The notes under the pieces are model-generated. The model had not been told where the DNA came from. It did no database searches and worked only from the letters and a program-made list of their open reading frames with translations. Position numbers and translations under genes: made by a program. Below, piece after piece: positions 1 through 9,384 of a DNA stretch of 64,000 nucleotides; the first letter of the stretch is position 1; the number at the start of each line of letters is the position of its first letter. Origin of the DNA: Anaeromicrobium sediminis (GTDB lineage Bacteria > Bacillota > Clostridia > Peptostreptococcales > Thermotaleaceae); NCBI RefSeq assembly GCF_002270055.1, contig NZ_NIBG01000001.1, positions 346,937 through 410,936 of the forward strand, in the 5' to 3' direction.

Positions 1-75
1 ATACCTAAGAACATGAGTAGGATACTCTGTAATTTTGCTTACTTCCGATATGGTATATTGTTTCTTTTTCTCCAT
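1..75 (-). CDS. MerR-family-like DNA-binding protein (N-terminal 25 residues only)
   Basis: The reading frame starts at an ATG at 73-75 behind a GGGGGTG ribosome site and runs off the left edge of the window, so only 25 residues are visible. They read like the first helix-turn-helix of the MerR superfamily, where a YTISEVSKIT-type helix is followed by a PTHVLRYYE-type turn. MerR proteins are dimeric transcription regulators, but the effector domain lies outside the window, so no target can be proposed. The gene follows cheR in the same direction after a 130-bp gap. Confidence 0.6.
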   Translation of the reverse strand, partial: MEKKKQYTISEVSKITEYPTHVLRY

Positions 76-205
76 AAAATTACACCCCCTTATTTTCTAT
101 TCTTTATAGACATTCTAATTCCTTCATACTTTTATAAAATAAAAATAGCAAATTCGAACACTATTAGACTATCTTTTCATAAGAGAGTGTAATAATTATA
201 TAATA

Positions 206-973
206 TTATATTTTTTTGTAGAAAAAAGTCTTTAAAGATTCAAAATTGTATCTTGTCGGCATTATTATTTGTTCTGTACTACCTACAAATAATATTCCTC
301 CACCCTTTAAAGATTCATTGAATTTTTTATAAATCATATCTTTAGACTCTTCTGTGAAATATATCATTACATTCCTGCATACTATTAAATCACAATTCTT
401 AGGATATGGATCGTTTAAAAGATTATGCTCTTTGAATTCTATACATTTTTTTATTTCACTTTTAATTTGGTATTTATCTCCTACCTTATTAAAATATTTA
501 TTAACAAAGTTAGTAGGTACACCTGCTACACTTTTCTCACTATATATGCCTTCCTTTGCCTTTCTAAGGACCTCTTTATCTATATCAGTAGCTATTATAC
601 TTATAGATGATAATGGAATTAAATTGCTAAGACACATGGCCAGTGAATATGGTTCATCACCCGTTGAGCATGCTGCACTCCATATTTTTAATTTTTTATT
701 TTTGGATAATAAGTATGGAAATACTTCTGATTCTAGTACCTTCCATTGATTTATATTCCTGTAAAATTCTGATACATTTATGGTGAGATAGTTTATGAAC
801 TGCTCATACAAGTCTTTGTCTTTGCATAAGGCTTCATAGTAATCTTTATATCCTTTAAAGTTATTTCTTTTAATTAAAGAGTCTATTCTTCTTTTCATTT
901 GTCTTTCTTTATAGTAATTTAAATTTATTTTGCTTTTTCTATGTATTACATCTTTAAACTCTTCGTAATTCAT
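206..973 (-). CDS. cheR: CheR-type protein-glutamate methyltransferase
   Basis: 255-residue S-adenosylmethionine-dependent methyltransferase that methylates glutamates on chemoreceptors in adaptation of chemotaxis. The N-terminal helical CheR domain (about residues 1-75) is followed by a Rossmann methyltransferase domain with the SAM-binding segment AACSTGDEPYSLAM near residue 100 and a DLIVCRNVMIYF segment near residue 200, both typical of CheR. The ATG at 971-973 is preferred because the GTG at 977-979, in frame two codons upstream, is part of the AAGGGGGTG ribosome site. It stands alone without other chemotaxis genes, which is common for cheR in Clostridia. It is separated from the upstream ispH-rpsA gene by a terminator. 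Confidence 0.93.
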   Translation of the reverse strand: MNYEEFKDVIHRKSKINLNYYKERQMKRRIDSLIKRNNFKGYKDYYEALCKDKDLYEQFINYLTINVSEFYRNINQWKVLESEVFPYLLSKNKKLKIWSAACSTGDEPYSLAMCLSNLIPLSSISIIATDIDKEVLRKAKEGIYSEKSVAGVPTNFVNKYFNKVGDKYQIKSEIKKCIEFKEHNLLNDPYPKNCDLIVCRNVMIYFTEESKDMIYKKFNESLKGGGILFVGSTEQIIMPTRYNFESLKTFFYKKI

Positions 974-993
974 AGGCACCCCCTTATTTTATT

Positions 994-1021
994 AAAAAAG
1001 AATAAGGATTAATCCTTATTC
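994..1021 (-). terminator. Intrinsic terminator after ispH-rpsA
   Basis: A 22-nt perfect palindrome (GAATAAGGATT and its complement, 1000-1021) is followed on the minus strand by six T. It lies 14 bp past the ispH-rpsA stop and before cheR. A CCTTTTT run on the other side means it could also work on the plus strand. Confidence 0.85.
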
Positions 1022-1034
1022 CTTTTTGTTATTA

Positions 1035-2945
1035 TTATTCAGCAGAAGTTCCTTCTGCTTCTTTAATACTTAAGCTCATTCTCTTCTTTTCTTTGTCTAA
1101 TTCTAATATTTTAGCTTTAACAGTTTCGCCTACTTTTAATGCCTCATCTGCCTTAGATATATGTCTTTCACAGATTTGTGATATATGAACTAATCCATCA
1201 AGACCTGGCTCTACTTCTACAAAAGCTCCAAAGTCCACTAGTCTAACAACTTTACCTTCTACTACTTCACCTATTTCATATTTTTCATCTGCCACTTCCC
1301 ATGGTTGTGGTAAAAGTTGCTTAATACCTAATGATACTTTACCCTTTTCCCTGTCAAAGTCTAGTATCTTAACTTCTACTTTATCTTCTTCTTTTAACAC
1401 ATCCTTAGGATCATTTACTCTTCCCCAAGATATATCTGAAATGTGAACTAATCCATCAATTCCACCAATATCTACAAAGGCTCCAAAATTGGCAAGTCTC
1501 TTAACAGTACCTTGTACAACCTTATCCTTTTCAATGTTCTCCCAAACTTTATTTTCTCTTTCTTCTCTTTCAGTTTCTAATATGGTTCTATGAGAGAATA
1601 CTACTTTCTTTTTGTCTAACTTAAATTCAATAACTTTTACAGGTAATTCTTGTCCTACATATTTATCTAAATCTTTCACAAATCTTAAAGATAATTGAGA
1701 AGCTGGAATAAATCCTCTTAACTCCTTATATAATGCTATAACTCCACCTTTTACAACTTGTGAAACCTTAACTTCTATAGTGTCTTTACTTTCAAATATC
1801 TTCTCTATTTCTTCCCAATACTTTTCTGCATCTACTCTCTTCTTAGATAATAATACATTACCTTCTCCATCATCAGATTTCAATACACAAACTTCTAATT
1901 CTTCACCCTCTTTTACAATTGTTCTTGGGTCTACAGAAGAATCACTTGCAAGCTCACTTCTTGGTATTACTCCATCAGACTTATATCCAATGTTTACAAT
2001 TACTTCTCCTTCAGTTACTTGCACAACAGTTCCTTTAACTATGCTTCCTCTTCTTGGCATAACTAAACTCTTTTCAATTTCCTCCATCATGCTCATCATG
2101 TCATTTTTCTCTTGTTGAATATCACTCATTTTTTCAATAGCCTCCTTAATAATCCAATCTGGAGTAGAAGCTCCAGCTGTAATTCCTATTCTATTTAAAT
2201 CTTTTAATTCTTTCATAGGCAATTCGTCTGCCGTTTCAATGTGATATGACTTATCACAATACTCTTTACTTATTTTATATAACTTTTGAGTATTAGAACT
2301 ATGATAACCTCCGATGACAATCATAGCGTCCACATTTTTAGCTAGTTCTGCACAGTGCATCTGTCTTTCTTTAGTGGCAGCACATATAGTATTAAACATT
2401 TCTAACTCATTAGCCTTATTTTTCAGTTCATTGGTTATATCATTCCAAAGTTCATGGGTAATTGTAGTTTGAGCTACAACACAAATTTTTTCACAATTTG
2501 GTACAGAATCTAAATCCTTACTAGATTCTACCACATATACATTATCTTCACACCATCCTCTTATACCTATTACCTCTGGATGCTTAGGGTTACCTATAAT
2601 TACTAGGGTATAACCTTTCTTACCATATTCCTTTGCTATGTTTTGGACTTTTCTAACAAAGGGACATGTGCAATCTATAACCTCTATATCTAATCCTTTA
2701 GCGTCTTCATATACCCTAAGAGGAATTCCATGGGACCTGATAATTAAAGTGGAATTTTTCACTTCTTCTAAATCTTCTTTAGCTTTTATTCCTTCATTTT
2801 CAAGTTTGCTTATAACTTGGTTATTATGTATAAGAGGTCCATATGTATATATGGAATCATATTTTTTTGCAGCCTCTATTGTTTCATTCATGGCTTTTTT
2901 AACACCAAAACAAAAGCCTGCATTTTTAGCAACTTCTATTTTCAA
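1035..2945 (-). CDS. ispH: Fused IspH (HMBPP reductase) and S1-domain protein
   Basis: 636-residue fusion. Residues 1-280 are 4-hydroxy-3-methylbut-2-enyl diphosphate reductase, the last step of the MEP isoprenoid pathway. The three cluster-ligand cysteines of the family are seen at C12 (GFCFG), C94 (CTCPFV) and C188 (NTICAAT), with the substrate histidines H40 and H122. From about residue 300 to the end are four S1 RNA-binding repeats; the last two have the canonical FGAFV and DGLVHIS motifs, while the second is divergent. This fusion is widespread in Clostridia, where the S1 half substitutes for ribosomal protein S1. The start is a TTG, ten bases after AGGAGG. It lies downstream of cmk, the classic cmk-rpsA neighbourhood. 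Confidence 0.96.
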   Translation of the reverse strand: MKIEVAKNAGFCFGVKKAMNETIEAAKKYDSIYTYGPLIHNNQVISKLENEGIKAKEDLEEVKNSTLIIRSHGIPLRVYEDAKGLDIEVIDCTCPFVRKVQNIAKEYGKKGYTLVIIGNPKHPEVIGIRGWCEDNVYVVESSKDLDSVPNCEKICVVAQTTITHELWNDITNELKNKANELEMFNTICAATKERQMHCAELAKNVDAMIVIGGYHSSNTQKLYKISKEYCDKSYHIETADELPMKELKDLNRIGITAGASTPDWIIKEAIEKMSDIQQEKNDMMSMMEEIEKSLVMPRRGSIVKGTVVQVTEGEVIVNIGYKSDGVIPRSELASDSSVDPRTIVKEGEELEVCVLKSDDGEGNVLLSKKRVDAEKYWEEIEKIFESKDTIEVKVSQVVKGGVIALYKELRGFIPASQLSLRFVKDLDKYVGQELPVKVIEFKLDKKKVVFSHRTILETEREERENKVWENIEKDKVVQGTVKRLANFGAFVDIGGIDGLVHISDISWGRVNDPKDVLKEEDKVEVKILDFDREKGKVSLGIKQLLPQPWEVADEKYEIGEVVEGKVVRLVDFGAFVEVEPGLDGLVHISQICERHISKADEALKVGETVKAKILELDKEKKRMSLSIKEAEGTSAE

Positions 2946-3019
2946 TATTATTATACCTCCTATGAATACTTTTATTTAAATTCTACACTTTTTTACAAAT
3001 TCCTTCTAAATATTATCTT

Positions 3020-3667
3020 TTATTCTATAAAAGATAATATTTCTTTTATTACTTCATTTATGTTCTTCCTTGTACTATCTATTTCAATGGCATCATCTGC
3101 CTTTTTTAAAGGAGCAATCTCCCTCTCACTATCTATTTTATCTCTTTTTCCTATATCTCTTTTTATATCTTCTAAATTTACGTCAAATCCCTTTTTAATG
3201 AACTCTTCATATCTTCTATGAGCCCTTTCTTCTATGGATGCTGTCAAGAAAAATTTGTACTCAGCCTTTGGAAGAACGAAAGTACCTATATCTCTTCCAT
3301 CCATTATAACACTTTTTCCTTCTGCTATTTTTCTTTGAAGTTCTACCATTTTTTCTCTTACTTTCCCTATGGCCGATACGGCTGATACATTTTTAGTTAC
3401 TATGGGAGTTCTTATTTCTTCATTTACACATTGTCCGTTTAAATATACGTTAGAACTATCTAAGTCAATATCTATTTTACTCAAAGTTTCTTTTACTTGT
3501 TTTTCATCTTCTATAGAAATTTCATTGCATAAAAAGTTTAGTGTTACTGCCCTATACATGGCTCCCGTATCTATGTAAACTAAATTCTTAAGCTTGGCAA
3601 TTTCCTTTGCTACTGTACTCTTCCCCGCTCCTGCCGGTCCATCTAATGCTATTGTTATCTTTCTCAT
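3020..3667 (-). CDS. cmk: Cytidylate kinase
   Basis: 215-residue kinase that phosphorylates CMP and dCMP to the diphosphates for nucleotide recycling. The P-loop GPAGAGKST is at residues 10-18, followed by DTGAMYRA, and the RDIGTFVLP and RAHRRYEE segments mark the NMP-binding and LID regions of the Cmk family. Length is normal. It sits between the BaiN-like flavoprotein gene and ispH-rpsA in one direction, with a short gap to each, so co-transcription is likely. Confidence 0.96.
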   Translation of the reverse strand: MRKITIALDGPAGAGKSTVAKEIAKLKNLVYIDTGAMYRAVTLNFLCNEISIEDEKQVKETLSKIDIDLDSSNVYLNGQCVNEEIRTPIVTKNVSAVSAIGKVREKMVELQRKIAEGKSVIMDGRDIGTFVLPKAEYKFFLTASIEERAHRRYEEFIKKGFDVNLEDIKRDIGKRDKIDSEREIAPLKKADDAIEIDSTRKNINEVIKEILSFIE

Positions 3668-3695
3668 CCTAAAAATTCCTTTCCTCTATTTAATT

Positions 3696-4934
3696 TTATA
3701 CGTTCATTCCTGCCAAATAACCTGTGGAATATGCTATTTGTAAGTTATATCCTCCCGTTAAAGCCTCCACATCTATAACTTCACCTGCAAAATAAAGACC
3801 TGAAGTCTTTTTAGATTCCATAGTAGATGGATCTATTTCTTTCACATTAATTCCTCCAGAAGTTATTATGGCTTCCTTTATAGGTCTAGTTTTTGTAACG
3901 GTCATAGGTAATTTTGTTATATTATCTAATAAATTTTTTCTTTCTTCCTTAGTTATCTGATTTACTGTTTTCTCTTCTTCTATATTGGATAATTTAATTA
4001 TTACAGGTATTAATTTTGCAGGTAATAAGTCCTTTAATGCATTTTTAAATTGTTTATTAGAATATTTTTCAAAATCCCTTTGAATTCTCTTATCTAATTT
4101 ATCTCTATCAAGGGCTGGCTTTAAATTAATAGTAACTGCCATATTTCCCTTTTCTAGATATTCATTTATATAATTGCTAGCGCTTAAAACTAATGGGCCT
4201 GATATACCAAAATGTGTAAATAGCATTTCTCCAAAATTAGAATATACTACTTTATTTTTATGATGGAATTTTATTTCCACATTTCTAAGAGAAAGTCCTT
4301 GAAGCTCCTTAATCCATCCTTCTTTCGTTTCAAGGGGTATAAGAGCAGCCTTTAATTTTACTACATTGTGTCCAACCTTCTTAGCAAAATTATAACCATC
4401 GCCTGTAGCTCCTGTAGTAGGATAGGATAATCCGCCTGTGGCTATAATTATTTTTTCACAATTAATTTTTTTATTATCACTTAATATTACTCCTGTTACT
4501 TTATTGTCCTTAACAATAATGTCTTTTACTTTAGTGTCCAGTCTCACATCCACTTTGTATTTTGACATATTTTTTTCTAATGCCTTTATTACATCACTAG
4601 ACTTATCAGAAACGGGAAATACTCTAAAACCCCTTTCTACTTTTGTCTTTACACCATGTTCATGCATCAAGTTTATTATGTCATCATTTGTGTAACTATA
4701 AAAAGCACTGTATAAAAAGTTCTTGTTTGTAGTAACATTATTTATTAATTCTTCTACATCTTGGGCATTAGTAATGTTACATCTGCCTTTTCCTGTAATA
4801 TATATTTTCTTTCCCAATTTTTCATTTTGCTCTAATAATACGGTCTCATTTCCTTTACTTGCAGAAGTGGCAGCTGCAATCATTCCCGCTGCGCCTCCTC
4901 CTATAACAATTACTTTACTCAATTTTATCTTCAT
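3696..4934 (-). CDS. HI0933/BaiN-family flavoprotein
   Basis: 412-residue NAD(P)/FAD-dependent oxidoreductase. The dinucleotide-binding motif GGGAAGM is near residues 12-18, followed by the family signature GKKIYITGKGRCN. A second signature near the C-terminus (ALTGGYNLQIAYSTGYLAG) completes the FAD site. Members of this family include BaiN, linked to bile-acid reduction, and proteins of unknown substrate; the substrate here cannot be inferred. The upstream phosphatase gene stops 3 bp before the ATG. The ATG sits almost on top of the AAAGG ribosome site, so the TTG at codon 5 (position 4922) is an alternative start. Confidence 0.88.
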   Translation of the reverse strand: MKIKLSKVIVIGGGAAGMIAAATSASKGNETVLLEQNEKLGKKIYITGKGRCNITNAQDVEELINNVTTNKNFLYSAFYSYTNDDIINLMHEHGVKTKVERGFRVFPVSDKSSDVIKALEKNMSKYKVDVRLDTKVKDIIVKDNKVTGVILSDNKKINCEKIIIATGGLSYPTTGATGDGYNFAKKVGHNVVKLKAALIPLETKEGWIKELQGLSLRNVEIKFHHKNKVVYSNFGEMLFTHFGISGPLVLSASNYINEYLEKGNMAVTINLKPALDRDKLDKRIQRDFEKYSNKQFKNALKDLLPAKLIPVIIKLSNIEEEKTVNQITKEERKNLLDNITKLPMTVTKTRPIKEAIITSGGINVKEIDPSTMESKKTSGLYFAGEVIDVEALTGGYNLQIAYSTGYLAGMNV

Positions 4935-4937
4935 CCT

Positions 4938-5552
4938 TTACTCTATATTTTCTAAGTGAGCAGTATCATTTAATGTTTTAATAACTGGACCATAATCCCT
5001 ATACTCTATTATATTTATAGATGTATTATTTTGAGTTATTTTATAAAAGTCTGATAATGGCATTTCCATAATGCCTAAAATTATGCTTTTAATTGATATG
5101 CCATGAGATACTATTAATATAGTTTTCCCTTTATTTTCTTTAATAATATAATTAATTATTTCTAATGTCCTATTTTGGACATCTACTAACTTCTCAGCTT
5201 CAGGAATTAGGGCTTTATGTGGATTATTTCTCCATATAATAAAATCATCTTCGTATTTTTCTTTTATTTCACTAGTTGTTAAACCTTCCCATTTTCCAAA
5301 GCTCATCTCTCTTAGTCTATTGTCTTTTATAACCTCTTGATCTAGTTCTTTTGCCACCATTTCTGCCGTATGAAAGGCTCTATCTAAATCACTACTGTAT
5401 ATTTTATCAATCTTATAATGCTTTAGCCTTTTTGCTAATAATTTAGCTTGATTTAGTCCATTCTTCGTCAAACCTATATTTTTACTACCTTGAGCTCTAT
5501 GTTCTAAGTTCCATGTAGTTTCACCATGTCTTACGATAATTAGTTTCGTCAT
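4938..5552 (-). CDS. Histidine phosphatase (phosphoglycerate-mutase-like)
   Basis: 204-residue member of the histidine phosphatase superfamily. The catalytic RHGET motif is at residues 8-12, with the supporting arginine and glutamate in YSSDLDRAFHTA and LREMSFGKWEG, and the second catalytic histidine in VSHG near residue 150. These features match the CobC/PhoE/GpmB-like branch of small phosphatases rather than glycolytic mutase. The natural substrate is not evident. An AGGAGG site precedes the ATG. It heads the unit with the flavoprotein and cmk, and its upstream region has a TATAAT box near 5579-5584. Confidence 0.85.
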   Translation of the reverse strand: MTKLIIVRHGETTWNLEHRAQGSKNIGLTKNGLNQAKLLAKRLKHYKIDKIYSSDLDRAFHTAEMVAKELDQEVIKDNRLREMSFGKWEGLTTSEIKEKYEDDFIIWRNNPHKALIPEAEKLVDVQNRTLEIINYIIKENKGKTILIVSHGISIKSIILGIMEMPLSDFYKITQNNTSINIIEYRDYGPVIKTLNDTAHLENIE

Positions 5553-5696
5553 GCCATTCCTCCTAACACTAAGAACAATTATACATTAAATTATATAATC
5601 ATAAAATATCCTTTTGATTATTTTATCCTTTCAAATAATAATAATTTAATATGGGGTATAAAATTAGTGGCAAAATTATTATTACTTGAAAAAATT

Positions 5697-5726
5697 TAAA
5701 AAAAGCCACAGTTTTCACTGTAGCTT
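5697..5726 (-). terminator. Intrinsic terminator after the RpiR gene
   Basis: Stem AAGCTACAGT / ACTGTGGCTT with a four-base loop, followed by a T-run on the minus strand. It lies just past the stop of the RpiR gene and ends the kor operon. Confidence 0.88.
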
Positions 5727-5733
5727 CTTTTAT

Positions 5734-6612
5734 CTATAGACTAGATCCATCTTTATTATCGTATACATTTTGCTTTTTCCATATATTTTCAAGCTTGTTA
5801 AAGGTAGTTGAGATTTTATCTCTTTCTTTCATACCTAGTGCAACTATTAGTGCATTGATTAAGCTAAGTGGCGCTACTAAAGAATCTACAAAAGATGCCA
5901 TGTTACTTCTTGCTGTCAAAGTATAATCTGCTATTTCCGTTATAGGAGACACTTTACTGTCTGTAAGACCTACAATAGTAGCTCCTTGTTCTTTAGTGTA
6001 ATTTAAGGCATTCAATGTAATCTTAGAATATCTAGGAAAACTAATTCCAATTACTAAGTCTCCCTCTTTAACTCTTAATATTTGCTCAAATACGTCACTT
6101 ACACCTAATCTTACTACTCGTACATTATCTAGTACCAGATTTAAGTAAAAACCTAAATACTCTGCTAAAGTGCTCGAACTCCTAAGACCTACTATATAAA
6201 CTCTGTCTGCTTCTAAAATTTTATCAATTACGCTTTGGAATAATTTGTCATCTAATTCGTCAATCATATGACGTATATTATCCATATCAGCCTTTAGAAC
6301 TTTCTTTAATACTGTACCACCATCTTTGTAGTCTTTTGACATTTCAAGTCTCTGTACAGTAGTTAATTTTGTCTTAACAAGTTCTTGGAGTTCTTTTTGC
6401 AGTTGGGGGTACCCATCATATCCTAATGCATTAGCAAATCTTACTACTGTAGATTCACTTACTCCTACCTTGTTTCCTAGTTTTGAAGCCGTCATAAAAG
6501 CTGCCTTATCATATTCGTTTATAATGTATTGCGCAATAAGTTTTTGCCCCTTACTTAATCGTGAAAATTTCTTTTGTATAATCCTAGTTAAATCTACCTT
6601 TTCTTCTTTCAT
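5734..6612 (-). CDS. RpiR-family transcription regulator
   Basis: 292-residue regulator with an N-terminal helix-turn-helix of the RpiR/HTH_6 type (residues 1-80; SESTVVRFANALGYDGYP is characteristic) and a C-terminal SIS sugar-phosphate isomerase-like domain (about residues 110-260, with VGLRSSSTLAEYLG and VIGISFPRYS). SIS domains usually sense phosphosugars. It is the last gene of the kor operon, 19 bp after the gamma subunit, so it probably senses central-carbon status and controls this or another metabolic operon. The ligand is unknown. Confidence 0.9.
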   Translation of the reverse strand: MKEEKVDLTRIIQKKFSRLSKGQKLIAQYIINEYDKAAFMTASKLGNKVGVSESTVVRFANALGYDGYPQLQKELQELVKTKLTTVQRLEMSKDYKDGGTVLKKVLKADMDNIRHMIDELDDKLFQSVIDKILEADRVYIVGLRSSSTLAEYLGFYLNLVLDNVRVVRLGVSDVFEQILRVKEGDLVIGISFPRYSKITLNALNYTKEQGATIVGLTDSKVSPITEIADYTLTARSNMASFVDSLVAPLSLINALIVALGMKERDKISTTFNKLENIWKKQNVYDNKDGSSL

Positions 6613-6631
6613 GTTTTATATACCTTTCTTC

Positions 6632-7171
6632 TTAAAGATTTTCTACTAGCTTATATCCTTCGTATAAAGCTTTTTTGTTTAGCTCTTCAGTTCCCTTTGG
6701 AACTCTGCTTAACACTGCTTTTTCTAAAGATTCTTTTTCTACTAATCCTAATTCTCCGTTTATAACACCTAATGCAACGATGTTAGCCACTACAGACTTT
6801 CCAACTTCATTAGCTGCTGTATCAAGTATTGGTAATTGTATAACCTTACCACACTTTATATTATCTCCTAATTTTACCTTTGTGTCTACTATTAAAGTAG
6901 TATTCTCATTTACTTCTTTACCATATTTGTCACACGCTATTTGAGTTAAGCATAAAAGCATATCAACAGTTTGAACTTTAGGGAAATCGATTTCGTCATT
7001 ACTAATGATTACTTCTGCTTTACTAGCTCCCCCACGAGCCTCTGGACCATATGATTGAGATTGAATAGCATTTTTGCCTTCTAATATTCCAGCTTCTGCT
7101 AGTATTATTCCACCAAGGATTAGACCTTGACCACCTGAACCTGTTAATCTTAATTCTTTTTTATTAGACAT
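6632..7171 (-). CDS. korC: 2-oxoacid:ferredoxin oxidoreductase, gamma subunit
   Basis: 179-residue gamma subunit of a four-subunit 2-oxoglutarate- or related 2-oxoacid:ferredoxin oxidoreductase. LTGSGGQGLILGG near the N-terminus and SYGPEARGGASKAEVI are family signatures. The ATG at 7169-7171 is chosen because it follows AAAGGAGAG at correct spacing; an in-frame ATG nine codons upstream lies inside korB and has no site. The enzyme oxidatively decarboxylates a 2-oxoacid to the acyl-CoA and reduces ferredoxin, or runs in reverse. All four subunits are present in the order D-A-B-C. Confidence 0.92.
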   Translation of the reverse strand: MSNKKELRLTGSGGQGLILGGIILAEAGILEGKNAIQSQSYGPEARGGASKAEVIISNDEIDFPKVQTVDMLLCLTQIACDKYGKEVNENTTLIVDTKVKLGDNIKCGKVIQLPILDTAANEVGKSVVANIVALGVINGELGLVEKESLEKAVLSRVPKGTEELNKKALYEGYKLVENL

Positions 7172-7172
7172 A

Positions 7173-7994
7173 TTATCTCTCCTTTGATAATCTATCAATG
7201 ATTTTTTGATATTCTTCAGTGTATTCTGGTGAAGTAGTGCTTACGAATTCACCTATTAAGAACTTACCTTCTAATTGTTCTTCAGTTAACTTTTCTGCTC
7301 TCTTTACATCAACAGCGTGATCTTTTTGCCACTTAAGCATGTTAACAGAGTCACCTTTTTTGTTCTTTCTTCCGTAGTAAGTTGGGCAAGAACTGATTCC
7401 TTCAATTAATGAGAATCCTTTGTTTTCAATACCCTTTTGGATGTACTTAATAAGTGGGTTAACATGGTATGCAGTTGAACGTGCAACGTAAGTTGCTCCT
7501 GCTGCCGCACCTAAGTTACAGATATCAAAAGGTCTATCAATATTTCCATATGGTGCTGTAGTTCCTAAGTCTCCTGTTGGAGTTGCTGGAGAATATTGAC
7601 CACCTGTCATTCCATAAATATTGTTGTTAAATACGATAGTTGTAATATCTATGTTTCTTCTTGCTGCATGAATTAAGTGGTTACCACCGATTGCAGATGC
7701 ATCTCCATCTCCTGTAATTACGATTACAGTAAGCTCTGGTCTTGCAAGTTTAACTCCCGTAGCAAAAGCTAATGCTCTACCGTGAGTAGTGTGTAATGTA
7801 TTAAAGTCCATGTATCCTGGTGCTCTTGAAGAACATCCGATTCCTGATACTACACAAACCTTATCTTTATCTAAACCTAAATTTTGGATCGCTTGTGCTA
7901 TACCACGCATTAAGATTCCGTGGCCACAACCTGGACACCAAATATGAGGTAATTTATTCATTCTAAAAGTATCTTGTATTAATTGACTAGACAT
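7173..7994 (-). CDS. korB: 2-oxoacid:ferredoxin oxidoreductase, beta (TPP) subunit
   Basis: 273-residue thiamine-diphosphate-binding beta subunit. The N-terminal CPGCGHG motif supplies cluster ligands, GIGCSSRAPGY follows, and the TPP/Mg motif GDGDASAIGGNH continues to NNNIYGMTGGQYSPATP. This last segment is typical of KorB (2-oxoglutarate type) rather than pyruvate oxidoreductases, though substrate assignment from sequence alone is not firm. Start and the stop of korA overlap as TAATG, so translation is coupled. Confidence 0.93.
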   Translation of the reverse strand: MSSQLIQDTFRMNKLPHIWCPGCGHGILMRGIAQAIQNLGLDKDKVCVVSGIGCSSRAPGYMDFNTLHTTHGRALAFATGVKLARPELTVIVITGDGDASAIGGNHLIHAARRNIDITTIVFNNNIYGMTGGQYSPATPTGDLGTTAPYGNIDRPFDICNLGAAAGATYVARSTAYHVNPLIKYIQKGIENKGFSLIEGISSCPTYYGRKNKKGDSVNMLKWQKDHAVDVKRAEKLTEEQLEGKFLIGEFVSTTSPEYTEEYQKIIDRLSKER

Positions 7995-9133
7995 TATAAT
8001 ACCTCCTTAATTTTTGCTAATATTTCGTCTGGAGTTAAAATTTCACCATTGATTTTTCCTATATGGCTAACCTTAGTAGCACCCTTTACAACTCTTTCTA
8101 CTTCTAAAGCTATTTGACCATAGTTAAGTTCTGATACAATAATGTTATCAACTTTATTAGCTAATTCAATAACTTGCTTTTCTGGGAATGGCCAGATAGT
8201 AATTGGTCTAAACATACCAACCTTTAAACCTTCTTCTCTAGCTTTTCTTACAGCAGCCTTTACAGCTCTTGCATTTCCACCATAACCTAATACTACAAGT
8301 TCTGCATCTTCTAACATGAATTCTTCGTACTCTACGATATCATCAACGTTTTTCTCAACCTTGTCCATTAATCTTGTAATTAATGTCTGAGCAACCTCAG
8401 TGCTGTTTGTAGGGAATCCAGTTTCATCATGAACAAGTCCTGTAACATGATATCTATATCCGTCACCGAACCCTGCCATAGCTGGAACTAATTCGTCACC
8501 TTCTACACCATATGCTAAGTAGTCTTCTGGTGCACAAGTAGGCTTCTTTCTATCTATAATTTCAATGTCATCCGCACTAGGGATTTCAATTTTTTCTCTC
8601 ATATGTCCAACAATTTCATCTAATAATAGTATTACAGGAGTTCTGTATTTTTCTGCTAAGTTAAAGCATCTAACTGTTAAGTCAAATGTTTCTTTAACTG
8701 AAGATGGTGATAAAGCTATAACTGGGTGATCTCCATGAGTTCCCCACTTAGCTTGCATAACATCTCCTTGAGATGGTGAAGTAGGAAGTCCAGTACTTGG
8801 ACCATGTCTTTGAACGTTTACTATAACGCATGGTGCTTCTGCCATAGCAGCATATCCAATATTTTCTTGCTTTAATGAAAATCCTGGTCCACTTGTAGCA
8901 GTCATAGCCTTAGCTCCAGTTAATGCTGCACCTATAGTAGCTGCCATACCTGCTATTTCATCTTCCATTTGTATAAACTTTCCACCAACTCTAGGAAGCT
9001 TTTCTGCTGATCCTTCTGCAACTTCTGTAGAAGGTGTTATTGGATAACCGCCATAAAAAGTCATTCCAGCAGCTATAGCTCCCTCTACGCAGGCTTCGTT
9101 TCCTTGCATTAATTTTACTACATTATTTTTCAT
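7994..9133 (-). CDS. korA: 2-oxoacid:ferredoxin oxidoreductase, alpha subunit
   Basis: 379-residue alpha subunit carrying the pyrimidine-binding and transketolase C-terminal-like domains. GNEACVEGAIAAGMTFYGGYP at residues 10-30 and TSGPGFSLKQENIGYA near residue 80 are the KorA/VorB signature segments. It overlaps the korD end by 11 bp and its GGAGGTAACG ribosome site lies inside korD, indicating one transcript. The complex generates reduced ferredoxin for anaerobic metabolism or supplies 2-oxoacids by reductive carboxylation. Confidence 0.94.
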   Translation of the reverse strand: MKNNVVKLMQGNEACVEGAIAAGMTFYGGYPITPSTEVAEGSAEKLPRVGGKFIQMEDEIAGMAATIGAALTGAKAMTATSGPGFSLKQENIGYAAMAEAPCVIVNVQRHGPSTGLPTSPSQGDVMQAKWGTHGDHPVIALSPSSVKETFDLTVRCFNLAEKYRTPVILLLDEIVGHMREKIEIPSADDIEIIDRKKPTCAPEDYLAYGVEGDELVPAMAGFGDGYRYHVTGLVHDETGFPTNSTEVAQTLITRLMDKVEKNVDDIVEYEEFMLEDAELVVLGYGGNARAVKAAVRKAREEGLKVGMFRPITIWPFPEKQVIELANKVDNIIVSELNYGQIALEVERVVKGATKVSHIGKINGEILTPDEILAKIKEVL

Positions 9134-9329
9134 CTTCGTTACCTCCTAAATATATAGCATAATCAGGACATCTTAGCTCACATAGTCCACACTTGATACA
9201 TCCTTCAAGGTCTAAGATTTCGATTTTTTCGTCTACTAAACCTAAAACTTTCTTAGGACAAAATTCAACGCAGATTCCACAACCCTTACACCATTCTTTT
9301 TTTATAATTAATTTTTTATCCTGTGACAC
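9123..9329 (-). CDS. korD: 2-oxoacid:ferredoxin oxidoreductase, ferredoxin-like delta subunit
   Basis: 68-residue protein (73 from the ATG) with two [4Fe-4S] motifs, CKGCGICVEFCP and CIKCGLCELRCP, which carry electrons between the catalytic subunits and ferredoxin. It opens the kor operon. The start is ambiguous: the ATG at 9342-9344 has no ribosome site, while a GTG at 9327-9329 lies nine bases after GGAG, so I set the start there. An AT-rich terminator of the preceding surE gene and a palindrome lie upstream. Confidence 0.88.
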   Translation of the reverse strand: MSQDKKLIIKKEWCKGCGICVEFCPKKVLGLVDEKIEILDLEGCIKCGLCELRCPDYAIYLGGNEDEK

Positions 9330-9384
9330 TACTTTCAACTCCATTCTATTTATTAATAAATTGTTTTTCCAAATTTATATTACC

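Noticed and set aside
1780-2118. 112-codon plus-strand frame inside ispH-rpsA, and similar long antisense frames elsewhere
   Set aside because: These lie fully within well-identified genes on the other strand, lack ribosome sites, and have the low-complexity serine/phenylalanine composition expected of antisense frames.
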